5,687 nucleotides of DNA from an uncultured Clostridia bacterium (GCA_937894955.1 CALAXO010000129.1:1-5687), one strand, 5' to 3'; numbered from the stretch's first letter, positions 1-5,324 are shown. Made by a program: numbers and translations. Notes: generated by a model not told the origin, from the sequence alone.

Positions 1-299
1 CCGGCGGGCAAAACGGCGCGTATCCTCGTCGGCGATGCCCACCAATAGTCGTGGTTGCCGCGGATAAGAATCTTTGTGCCGTTGAGCTCTGCAATTGAGT
101 TCAAATCGTCAACGGCATCTTCAAGATACATTGCCCAGCAGATATCGCCCGGAACAAGCACGCAGTCGCCCGGGGAGATGAGACTCTGCCACGCGTCAAA
201 TATCTTTTCTCTGTGCCTATCCCAATTGGAACCGAAAACATCCATTGGTTTATCGGCTTTGCCGTTAAGATGCAGATCTCCGATTGCGAATAGTTTCAT
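1..299 (-). CDS. Calcineurin-like metallophosphoesterase, N-terminal part (runs off the left edge)
   Basis: The reverse strand from ATG 299-297 reads 99 codons without a stop to the window edge, so the C-terminal part is missing. The protein begins MKLFAIGDLHL and carries the signature metal-binding blocks of the calcineurin-like phosphoesterase fold in order: GDLH at residues 7-10, GD at 51-52 and GNHD at 81-84. These motifs bind a dinuclear metal centre that hydrolyses phosphoesters. The N-terminus resembles a group of cytosolic predicted phosphohydrolases in Firmicutes (COG1768-like) whose substrate I do not know. There is no signal peptide. No good Shine-Dalgarno precedes the ATG; the nearest upstream sequence is AACGGTAAATATTCTG. 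The gene follows the zinc-ribbon gene in the same direction after 73 nt that contain a perfect stem-loop, so co-transcription is likely. The family call is firm; the substrate is unknown. Confidence 0.9.
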   Translation of the reverse strand, partial: MKLFAIGDLHLNGKADKPMDVFGSNWDRHREKIFDAWQSLISPGDCVLVPGDICWAMYLEDAVDDLNSIAELNGTKILIRGNHDYWWASPTRIRAVLPA

Positions 300-323
300 C
301 AGAATATTTACCGTTCAGTCAGT

Positions 324-344
324 CTGCTGCCGATAAGGCAGCAG
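324..344 (-). other. Perfect intercistronic stem-loop without a T-tract
   Basis: An 8-bp perfect inverted repeat, CTGCTGCC and GGCAGCAG, with a 5-nt loop lies between the zinc-ribbon gene and the metallophosphoesterase gene. Neither strand has a T-run after it, so it does not look like a classical intrinsic terminator. It may be an mRNA-stability or processing element, or a weak attenuator between the two cistrons; the function is inferred. Confidence 0.55.
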
Positions 345-372
345 GGTTGTTCGGGGAAGCAATACAATGCTG

Positions 373-753
373 TCAATCATCACCGTTTTCGCGGTCATCG
401 TCAATATATCCATCGTCATCGCCGAAGCTGCTGTCAAGCTCCGGAATCTCCGTTTCGGGAATTTCCGCTTCGTCAAGGGGAACACCGACGTCCTCCATAT
501 CGGAATTATCCATTTCGTCGAGTGCGGCAATGGTCTTATTCTGCTTGCCGAGCCTTTCTTGACGCAGGCTCTCTTTATAACATGCAGCACAAAGCTCCTT
601 GCCCTTCATGGCGGGATTCTCGCCGCATTCAATGCACATCAAAACCTCGTTGTCATCATCAGAGGCTTTGCGCTTTCTTGAACAAACATCACAAAGCTGT
701 TGGTCATCACGAATGTAATTCAACTCACATTTTGGACATTTCTTGTAGCCCAT
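373..753 (-). CDS. Small protein with duplicated CxxC zinc modules and an acidic tail
   Basis: 126 residues, function unknown. Eight cysteines form four CxxC pairs: C6/C9 with C21/C24, and C40/C43 with C55/C58. Both pairs of pairs are separated by exactly 11 residues, suggesting two tandem zinc-ribbon or zinc-knuckle modules, perhaps an internal duplication. The second module (CIECGENPAMKGKELCAACY) recalls the CxxC elements of McsA-like proteins, but only loosely. Residues 59-75 are rich in charged and polar residues (Lys, Arg, Glu, Gln). From about residue 81 to the end the chain is strongly acidic, with about 20 Asp/Glu in 46 residues and one Arg, and is probably disordered. No signal peptide or membrane segment is visible, so it is probably cytosolic. 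The start is set by GAGGG (rc of 761-765) seven bases before ATG. It has its own sigma-A promoter at 900-928 and a leader of about 140 nt. I infer a nucleic-acid or protein-binding adaptor and cannot name a pathway. Confidence 0.85.
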   Translation of the reverse strand: MGYKKCPKCELNYIRDDQQLCDVCSRKRKASDDDNEVLMCIECGENPAMKGKELCAACYKESLRQERLGKQNKTIAALDEMDNSDMEDVGVPLDEAEIPETEIPELDSSFGDDDGYIDDDRENGDD

Positions 754-893
754 GGTTTAACCCTCGAAAAAATAATTAATTTATTGCCGATTTGATTTTA
801 TGAACACGGGTGCGGCAATCAGCCCGCATTGCCTTGATGATCGGTGATTAAGACGGATACGCTGTGTGCTTTTTGCCCGTATCAATCAACGCC
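754..893 (-). other. Long 5' leader of the zinc-module gene, possibly structured
   Basis: From the predicted transcription start near 893 to the ATG at 753 lie about 140 nt with no gene. Visible pairings in the transcript are CGTATC (878-883) with GATACG (856-861), and ATTGCC (828-833) with GGCAAT (814-819). The latter competes with TGCGG/CCGCA pairing between 824-828 and 811-815, so two hairpins are mutually exclusive. An A/T-rich stretch precedes the ribosome binding site. I recognise no known riboswitch. The rest of the gap, 929-1096, holds only a weak hairpin (GCAGAA/TTCTGC near 1060-1076) after ysxC, with no T-run. Confidence 0.4.
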
Positions 894-899
894 TTCCAT

Positions 900-928
900 A
901 TTATGCTGACATTGCCCCGTCATGTCAA
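900..928 (-). promoter_or_regulatory. Sigma-A type promoter of the zinc-module gene
   Basis: On the reverse strand a perfect TTGACA (rc of 923-928) is followed after exactly 17 nt by CATAAT (rc of 900-905), placing the start near 893. An inverted repeat, TGACAT and ATGTCA separated by 9 nt, overlaps the -35 and spacer. It could be an operator for a repressor; that part is inference. Confidence 0.8.
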
Positions 929-1096
929 TAGGCAATTGCATAAAAATTGAAAATTTGCGCCCCAAAAGTTTTTCGAAAATAAATCTGCGCCGATGTTTAA
1001 GCTGCCGCCGGATATGCCGGGTTTCGTTTTGCAAACGTTCAGAATAATCAGGCAGCAGGCAGAAAATGATTCTGCGCCCTGTTTGCCGAAACAAAA

Positions 1097-1771
1097 CTAA
1101 ACCGGAGTTTTTTCGAACGCCGAAATTGTTTCCGCTGCGGGAGCGGAAGGATTTGAATCAGCTTCCGTTTCGGAATCATCGCCGATCAAGTCACCGTAAG
1201 CAACCGCTTCGAGCCTTTCCAGCAGCTCCGACTTGCCGTCTCCGGTTTCACTCGAATATGCAATTGCATACGGAGGTGCACCGAGTTCGCGGGCACGGGC
1301 AGCTGCAGCCTGCTTGCGTCGCGTTTTTGCCAGTTTATCGGCTTTGGTTGCAATAAGCGTGTACGGAATCGCATAATAGAGTATGTACTTAAACATTTGT
1401 TTATCATCGCGAGTCGGCTCGTGACGGATATCCACAAGCATGAAAATATGCTTCACCCTTCCGGAGGCAAGATAGCTTTCGATGAGTTCGCCCCATTGTG
1501 CCTGCTCCTGCTTTGACGCCAGTGCAAAGCCGTATCCGGGAAGATCTACAATGTAGAAATCTCCGTTTATGTGAAAATAGTTGATAAGTCGTGTTTTTCC
1601 GGGTTTTTGTGATGTTTTTGCAAGTTTATTCATATTGCAGAGCGAATTTACAATTGACGATTTGCCGACGTTGGATTTGCCGACGATCGCAATCTCAGCA
1701 CCGTCCTCGGAGGGATAGCCTCCGTTTTTACCGATGCTCGTTACAAATTCGGATTTTTTTATCCTGAGCAT
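1097..1771 (-). CDS. ysxC: Ribosome biogenesis GTPase EngB/YsxC
   Basis: EngB (YsxC) is a cytosolic TRAFAC-class GTPase needed for assembly of the large ribosomal subunit. With ATG 1771 as start it is 224 residues. Visible motifs are G1 GKSNVGKS (31-38), the switch I region GKTRLIN (59-65 or so), G3 DLPGYGFA (76-83), G4 TKAD (142-145) and the G5 region SSETGDGK (173-180). A further in-frame TTG at 1777 lies only three bases from the AGGAGA ribosome site (rc of 1781-1786), whereas ATG 1771 is nine bases away, so ATG is preferred. The conserved domain ends near residue 195, the usual family length. Residues 196-224 form an extra acidic, Ser/Ala/Pro-rich tail, probably disordered. In Bacillus the gene follows lon; here it has its own promoter, and the upstream neighbour is the divergent sigG. 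The stop is TAG and no strong terminator follows. The identification is secure. Confidence 0.96.
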   Translation of the reverse strand: MLRIKKSEFVTSIGKNGGYPSEDGAEIAIVGKSNVGKSSIVNSLCNMNKLAKTSQKPGKTRLINYFHINGDFYIVDLPGYGFALASKQEQAQWGELIESYLASGRVKHIFMLVDIRHEPTRDDKQMFKYILYYAIPYTLIATKADKLAKTRRKQAAAARARELGAPPYAIAYSSETGDGKSELLERLEAVAYGDLIGDDSETEADSNPSAPAAETISAFEKTPV

Positions 1772-1780
1772 ATTCAAAAA

Positions 1781-1786
1781 TCTCCT
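1781..1786 (-). promoter_or_regulatory. Ribosome binding site that decides the ysxC start
   Basis: AGGAGA on the reverse strand lies 9 nt before ATG 1771 but only 3 nt before the in-frame TTG 1777. The spacing favours the ATG and a 224-residue product. Confidence 0.8.
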
Positions 1787-1803
1787 GAACCGTTTTGCAA
1801 GGC

Positions 1804-1832
1804 ATTTTAGCAGGATTTCATGAAAATGTAAA
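1804..1832 (-). promoter_or_regulatory. Sigma-A promoter of ysxC with extended -10
   Basis: On the reverse strand TTTACA (rc of 1827-1832), a 17-nt spacer and TAAAAT (rc of 1804-1809) preceded by TGC make an extended -10 promoter. Initiation near 1797 would give a leader of about 26 nt ending in the AGGAGA site. This makes ysxC an independent transcription unit. Confidence 0.8.
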
Positions 1833-1924
1833 TAAGAAAATTTTTATATACAGCACGCTGACGGTTCCTCACGTGTTTCCATCGGGGTTTTTCGCGGCGT
1901 TTTATCGGCATTGAACTTGATGTG

Positions 1925-2011
1925 TGGTTCCGGTGTGTGTAAATCTCAAAGAATGCTTTTACACAAAACAAAAATACGCTTTCTTGATAAGTTTTGTCGA
2001 ATCAGGAACCA
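1925..2011. other. Nested inverted repeats in the ysxC-sigG intergenic region
   Basis: An outer dyad TGGTTCC (1925-1931) and GGAACCA (2005-2011) encloses a perfect 8-bp dyad TGTGTAAA (1936-1943) and TTTACACA (1958-1965). A third pairing, ACAAAAC (1963-1969) with GTTTTGT (1991-1997), overlaps the inner arm by three bases. As RNA this could fold into a three-way junction; as DNA the 8-bp arms could be an operator. No convincing promoter is visible that would transcribe it. The sequence is A/T-rich, so some of this pairing may be chance. Confidence 0.35.
1994..2001 (+). promoter_or_regulatory. Perfect Spo0A box upstream of sigG
   Basis: TTGTCGAA matches the Spo0A recognition core TGTCGAA exactly and is preceded by further T residues, as in strong sites. 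It lies about 57 bp upstream of the predicted sigG -35 element and 187 bp from the start codon. A 7-mer match alone can occur by chance; the sporulation context raises its likelihood. Direct Spo0A control of sigG is inferred. Confidence 0.5.
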
Positions 2012-2057
2012 TTTCAATTGTTTTTCCGATTTTCGCCGTAAAAGGGCAAAAAAACCT

Positions 2058-2087
2058 GAATAAATTATTCCGAAAATGTTCATTATT
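2058..2087 (+). promoter_or_regulatory. Candidate forespore (sigma-G type) promoter of sigG
   Basis: GAATA (2058-2062) fits the -35 pattern GHATR shared by sigma-F and sigma-G. After 18 nt, CATTATT (2081-2087) fits the sigma-G -10 pattern CATNHTA at six of seven positions. This gives a start near 2094 and a leader of about 87 nt, and suggests positive autoregulation. The -35 lies in a 13-bp palindrome (arms GAATAA and TTATTC), and the leader contains the palindrome AACAATTGTT (2111-2120). No good sigma-A promoter is seen in this interval. Confidence 0.5.
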
Positions 2088-2169
2088 TGAATATAAGAAA
2101 AACGTTAAATAACAATTGTTTATCAAAGATTGGTTGTTTGACGTGTTAATCGAAAAACAAACTTGAATC

Positions 2170-2174
2170 GGAGG
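2170..2174 (+). promoter_or_regulatory. Ribosome binding site that decides the sigG start
   Basis: GGAGG lies 6 nt before ATG 2181. The longer reading from TTG 2163 would put this site inside the coding region, so it is rejected. The ATG start also gives an N-terminus matching the sigma-G family. Confidence 0.85.
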
Positions 2175-2180
2175 TCGGCA

Positions 2181-2954
2181 ATGGCAACCAACAAAGTGGA
2201 AATCTGCGGCGTGGACACCGGGAAACTTCCGCGTATCAGCTATAAAAAGAGCACTGAGCTGCTCGAACGGATAAAATCAGGCGACGAATCGGCGCGCGAT
2301 GAATTCATACAGGCGAATCTGCGGCTTGTGCTGAGCGTTATTCAAAGGTTCTCAAACCGCGGAGAACAGCCGGATGATTTGTTTCAGGTCGGCTGCATCG
2401 GACTGATTAAAGCAATCGATAATTTCGATTTGAGCCATAATGTTCGATTCTCCACATACGCAGTGCCGATGATAATAGGTGAAATCAGGCGGTTCCTTCG
2501 CGATAACAGCAGCATAAGGGTCAGCCGCTCTCTGCGTGACACGGCCTATCACGCAATGCAGGTTCGAAGTAGATTGGTTGATGAAAAGGGTTTTGAACCA
2601 AGTTTAAACGAAATAGCTGCAGAATTGGGCGTTCCCGAGAGCGATGTTGTTTTCGCGTTGGATGCAATTTCCGATCCGATTTCTCTCAATGAACCGATTT
2701 TTCGGGATGACGGTGATGCGGTCTATATTGTGGATCAGGTCAGGGATGATACAGCGGACGACAATCGCTGGCTGGACGGCATTGCAATTTCAACGGGCAT
2801 GAGCAAACTCACGGAGCGGGAAAGAAAAATTTTGCAACTTCGTTTCTTTAACGGAAAGACACAAACGGAGGTTGCAAAATCGGTCGGCATAAGTCAGGCA
2901 CAGGTGAGCCGCCTTGAAAAGGCAGCTCTTGCAAGGATGCGGAAGTTTGTTTGA
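2181..2954 (+). CDS. sigG: Forespore-specific RNA polymerase sigma factor sigma-G
   Basis: 257 residues, close to the 260 of Bacillus subtilis sigma-G. It directs RNA polymerase in the developing spore after engulfment to genes for spore DNA protection and germination. The N-terminus has the sigma-G hallmark KVEICGVDT (5-13). Region 2 includes LRLVLSVIQRF (47-57), DDLFQVGCIGLIKAIDNFD (65-83) and FSTYAVPMIIGEIRRFLRD (90-108). Region 3 covers roughly 116-170. Region 4 covers 204-252, with the helix-turn-helix KTQTEVAKSVGISQAQVSRL near 226-245. By my eye alignment, Gln44 stands where B. subtilis has Asn45, a residue I recall as important for anti-sigma CsfB/Gin binding; that should be checked. 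In Bacillus sigG follows spoIIGA-sigE; here the upstream neighbour is the divergent ysxC, so it stands alone with its own candidate promoter. No clean terminator follows. It uses AGG, CGG and CGA arginine codons freely, unlike the blaI-like gene downstream. Confidence 0.96.
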   Translation: MATNKVEICGVDTGKLPRISYKKSTELLERIKSGDESARDEFIQANLRLVLSVIQRFSNRGEQPDDLFQVGCIGLIKAIDNFDLSHNVRFSTYAVPMIIGEIRRFLRDNSSIRVSRSLRDTAYHAMQVRSRLVDEKGFEPSLNEIAAELGVPESDVVFALDAISDPISLNEPIFRDDGDAVYIVDQVRDDTADDNRWLDGIAISTGMSKLTERERKILQLRFFNGKTQTEVAKSVGISQAQVSRLEKAALARMRKFV

Positions 2955-3180
2955 TTCGCTCCGATTTGCACAGTAAGTTCGCTTTGTGCACTGCGCGTTC
3001 GGCGAAAAAACATTCTGCGTCTTTTCAACATATGGTTAGCCTTGACTGCCATCTAATCAAGCTGACAATAAAATGTGGCAATGATGTGAACAAAACAAGT
3101 CGAAATGAGTACAAATGCTGCTTTGTGGCTTTTTTTGGTGCCAACGGGGCAATTTTTGTTAAAAATTCTTGAATGCGGTA
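2955..3180. other. Intergenic stretch after sigG, no gene seen
   Basis: No supported gene lies here. Weak dyads are TGCACA/TGTGCA near 2967-2990, ACAAA/TTTGT at 3111-3126 followed by a T7 run, and AATTTTT-GTT-AAAAATT at 3151-3167. The 3111-3126 hairpin with its T-run could be a weak sigG terminator, but five A/T-rich base pairs are unconvincing. The word GCAATTTTT occurs twice, at 3149 and 3183, the second overlapping the next promoter. Confidence 0.4.
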
Positions 3181-3209
3181 TTGCAATTTTTAGCCGGGCA
3201 GTGTAGAAT
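3181..3209 (+). promoter_or_regulatory. Sigma-A promoter of the blaI-like gene
   Basis: TTGCAA (3181-3186), a 17-nt spacer and TAGAAT (3204-3209) make a reasonable sigma-A promoter, with a start near 3216 and a leader of about 30 nt. The -10 lies in one copy of a direct repeat, so autorepression is possible. Confidence 0.65.
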
Positions 3210-3230
3210 ATAACCAGTGAGTAGAATATA
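3199..3230 (+). repeat. Imperfect direct repeat over the blaI-like promoter
   Basis: CAGTG-TAGAATATA (3199-3212) recurs as CAGTG-AG-TAGAATATA (3215-3230), and the 10-mer GTAGAATATA repeats with an 18-bp period. The first copy contains the -10 box and the second covers the transcribed leader just before the ribosome binding site. Classical BlaI operators are TACA/TGTA dyads, so a match to that family is not evident. Confidence 0.45.
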
Positions 3231-3245
3231 TGTGAGGTAAAGACT

Positions 3246-3620
3246 ATGATTATCAAAGATGTATCCGCTGCAGAACTCGAAGTAATGGAGATTATCTGGG
3301 CAGCAGGCAAACCCGTTATCATCACCGACATTTGGCAGGCAATCGAGGGTCATGACTGGACTTATCAGACCGTTCAGACTTTCGTTAACCGTCTCAACAT
3401 GAAGGGCTTCATCAAAATCGTCGGCAAGAAGGTTCGCAGCTTCGAATATCTGCCCCTTCTTACCCGTGCAGAATATGTTGCACAGACCCGCGGTCATCTG
3501 CTCAACGGCAAAGAGGGCGCAAGTCTCTCCGATTTCGTCGTTGCAATGCAGAAGCTCGGTCGCTGCAATGCTGCCGATCTTGAAAAGCTTGCGGAAACCG
3601 TAAAGCTCCTCAGAGGCTGA
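3246..3620 (+). CDS. BlaI/MecI-family winged-helix transcriptional repressor
   Basis: 124 residues, the usual length for this family (about 126). Residues 5-70 form the winged helix: SAAELEVMEIIWAAG, the recognition-helix region TVQTFVNRLNMKGFI (42-56) and the wing ending FEYLP (66-70). The C-terminal helices (73-124) would dimerise. BlaI proteins repress genes such as beta-lactamases until a membrane sensor protease, BlaR1, cleaves them. No BlaR1, beta-lactamase or other obvious partner is adjacent, so the target is unknown and the family name should not be read as beta-lactam resistance. GAGG at 3234-3237 lies eight bases before ATG. The gene is flanked by its own promoter and a strong terminator, so it is monocistronic. 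Codon choice is noticeably selective: all Phe codons are TTC, and Arg is CGT or CGC except one AGA, as in highly expressed genes. The family assignment is firm. Confidence 0.92.
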   Translation: MIIKDVSAAELEVMEIIWAAGKPVIITDIWQAIEGHDWTYQTVQTFVNRLNMKGFIKIVGKKVRSFEYLPLLTRAEYVAQTRGHLLNGKEGASLSDFVVAMQKLGRCNAADLEKLAETVKLLRG

Positions 3621-3707
3621 AGAGACTGGTTCAATGATGCGGTAGGCTCTGCCCGAGCAGTTTCTGCCGGATGAAAACTCCTAAAGTATTTTTTACATTT
3701 ATCTCCC

Positions 3708-3741
3708 AAAAACCGCAGAGCTTTCCGCTCTGCGGTTTTTT
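3708..3741 (+). terminator. Strong intrinsic terminator after the blaI-like gene, possibly bidirectional
   Basis: CCGCAGAG (3713-3720), a 7-nt loop and CTCTGCGG (3728-3735) are followed by six T residues. Flanking A5 and T5 extend the stem to 13 bp, so the reverse strand also reads a hairpin followed by T's. It could back up termination of glyQS from the other side. Confidence 0.9.
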
Positions 3742-3833
3742 CGGGTGCGGACTCAGTGAATCGGTTTTTGACTCCGCGTCAGGTGTTCACATCGGATCGT
3801 TTCAGGTTGGATGCAGACAGCTGGATACATCAG

Positions 3834-3872
3834 AAAACATAAAACCCGCACGGAGGATATGACGTGCGGGTT
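3834..3872 (-). terminator. Intrinsic terminator of glyQS
   Basis: On the reverse strand AACCCGCACG and CGTGCGGGTT form a perfect 10-bp stem (3843-3852 with 3863-3872) around a 10-nt loop, followed by TTTTATGTTTT. It begins 36 bases past the glyQS stop codon. Between the two terminators lies a further imperfect hairpin (3747-3755 with 3769-3777, one mismatch) with no T-run, and no gene. Confidence 0.85.
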
Positions 3873-3908
3873 GATTATGCATGGTTGGCGGCTGTAAGCC
3901 GCTCAAAC

Positions 3909-5324
3909 TCAGAACTCGATTCTTTTCTCGATATAGGGAACAAGTTGTTCAATGGGCAAACGAATCTGCTGCATTGTGTCCCTGTCGCGGACGGTGACGG
4001 TGTCCTTCTGCATATCGTTGGCGGGATCGCCTTCAACAGTTTCAAAATCAACTGTTATGCAGAGCGGAGTTCCGATTTCGTCCTGGCGGCGATATCGCTT
4101 GCCGATCGCACCGGTCTCATCGTAATCGACCATGAAATGCTTGGACAGCATTGCATAAAGCTCTTTAGCTTTGTCTCCGAGCTTCTTTTGCAACGGAAGA
4201 ACGGCGGCCTTGTAGGGAGCAAGTGCGGGATGCAGATGCAGAACATTGCGAATATCGCCGTTTTCGAGAGTTTCCTCATCGTAGCAATCGCAGAGGAATG
4301 CGAGAGCCATGCGGCCTGCGCCGACGGAGGGTTCGATACAATAAGGAATGTATCGGGCATTCGTGAACGGATCCATGTATTCCATGCTCTTGCCGCTGTG
4401 TTCCGCATGAGCTTTAAGGTCATAATCGGTGCGGCTTGCAATGCCCCAGAGTTCGCCCCAGCCGAACGGGAAACGATATTCGATATCGGTGGTGCCGTTG
4501 GAATAGTGGCAGAGTTCTTCGGTTGAATGTTCACGCCTGCGCAGCCGTTCTTCACTCATGCCGAGACTGCGGAGGAAGTTGTAGCAATAGCTGCGCCAGT
4601 AGTCGTACCATTCAAGTTCCGTGCCGGGTTCGCAGAAGAATTCAAGCTCCATCTGCTCAAATTCCCTTGTGCGGAAAATGAAGTTGCCCGGAGTGATTTC
4701 ATTGCGGAAGGATTTGCCGATCTGAGCAATCCCGAACGGGATTTTTTTACGCATTGTGCGCTGAACATTTTGAAAGTTAACAAAAATGCCCTGCGCGGTT
4801 TCGGGGCGAAGATAAATCTCGTTTGCCGTGTTTTCGTTGACGCCCTGGAAGGTTTTGAACATCATGTTGAACTTGCGGATGCCGGTGAAATCGTGCTTTC
4901 CGCATTCAGGGCAGACAATGCCCTTTTCGTTGATGTATGCTTCCATCTGTTCGTTCGTCCAGCCGTCGGGGTGAACATCGTCAAGGCCGTTTGCTTCGGC
5001 ATAATCTTCGATAAGCTTATCGGCGCGGAACCTTGCCTTGCAGGCTCTGCAATCCATAAGCGGGTCATTAAAATTGACAACGTGCCCGCTTGCAACCCAT
5101 ACTTCGGGGTTCATCAAAATCGCGCAGTCAACGCCGACATTATAAGGGCTTTCCTGAACGAATTTGCGCCACCATGCGCCCTTGATGTTGTTAAGGAAAA
5201 GAACGCCGAGCGGACCGTAGTCCCAGCAATTTGCTAACCCGCCGTAAATTTCCGATCCTGAGAAAATGTAGCCCCGGTTTTTACACAGAGCTACAATCTT
5301 ATCCATAGAAAATTCTGTTCTCAT
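3909..5324 (-). CDS. glyQS: Glycyl-tRNA synthetase, single-chain homodimeric type
   Basis: 471 residues; family members are about 460. The enzyme attaches glycine to tRNA-Gly using ATP, in the cytosol, as a class II homodimer. The N-terminal catalytic part begins MDKIVALCKNRGYIFSGSEI and includes GGLANCWDYGPLGV (28-41). Two CxxC pairs (C92/C95 and C138/C141) probably bind zinc in the insertion. YLRPETAQGIF (171-181) and class II motif 2, FRNEITPGNFIFRTREFEQM (206-225), follow. GWGELWGIASRTDYDL is at 288-303 and motif 3, EPSVGAGR, at 331-338. The motif 3 Arg is kept, while the preceding Asp usual in Firmicutes is Gly, as in eukaryotic enzymes. The anticodon-binding domain runs from about 361 (VLHLHPALAPYKAAVLPL) and contains GKRYRRQDEIGTP (408-420). 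The ATG at 5324 agrees with relatives, but no Shine-Dalgarno precedes it. It follows rpmB by 23 nt, so the two are probably co-transcribed, leaving no room for a T-box leader. Confidence 0.97.
   Translation of the reverse strand: MRTEFSMDKIVALCKNRGYIFSGSEIYGGLANCWDYGPLGVLFLNNIKGAWWRKFVQESPYNVGVDCAILMNPEVWVASGHVVNFNDPLMDCRACKARFRADKLIEDYAEANGLDDVHPDGWTNEQMEAYINEKGIVCPECGKHDFTGIRKFNMMFKTFQGVNENTANEIYLRPETAQGIFVNFQNVQRTMRKKIPFGIAQIGKSFRNEITPGNFIFRTREFEQMELEFFCEPGTELEWYDYWRSYCYNFLRSLGMSEERLRRREHSTEELCHYSNGTTDIEYRFPFGWGELWGIASRTDYDLKAHAEHSGKSMEYMDPFTNARYIPYCIEPSVGAGRMALAFLCDCYDEETLENGDIRNVLHLHPALAPYKAAVLPLQKKLGDKAKELYAMLSKHFMVDYDETGAIGKRYRRQDEIGTPLCITVDFETVEGDPANDMQKDTVTVRDRDTMQQIRLPIEQLVPYIEKRIEF

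Noticed and set aside
55..779. Rightward ORFs opposite the phosphoesterase and zinc-module genes
   Set aside because: Shadows of the real reverse-strand genes; no family resemblance, and the reverse-strand proteins have clear motifs and a good promoter and ribosome site.
1054..1080. Hairpin after ysxC considered as its terminator
   Set aside because: The GCAGAA/TTCTGC stem is only 6 bp and no T-run follows on the reverse strand.
882..1094. Leftward 70-codon ORF between ysxC and the zinc-module gene
   Set aside because: Arg-rich composition, no ribosome site, and it runs through the near-consensus promoter at 900-928.
1924..2112. Rightward 62-codon ORF upstream of sigG
   Set aside because: No Shine-Dalgarno, unusual composition, and it overlaps the nested dyads, Spo0A box and candidate promoter, so the open frame is probably chance in A/T-rich DNA.
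3042..3069. TTGACT-N16-GACAAT as a second promoter for the blaI-like gene
   Set aside because: The -10 matches only four of six positions and the spacing is short; the promoter at 3181-3209 fits better and is closer to the gene.
3139..3157. TGCC/GGCA hairpin with following T's as the sigG terminator
   Set aside because: The stem is only four base pairs, too weak to call.
2951..3172. Rightward 73-codon ORF after sigG
   Set aside because: No ribosome site, overlaps the end of sigG, and resembles no protein; treated as intergenic.
3864..5237. Two long rightward ORFs (220 and 236 codons) end to end, antisense to glyQS
   Set aside because: They are the complementary strand of a secure gene, show no recognisable domain or suitable ribosome site, and the first begins inside the glyQS terminator hairpin.
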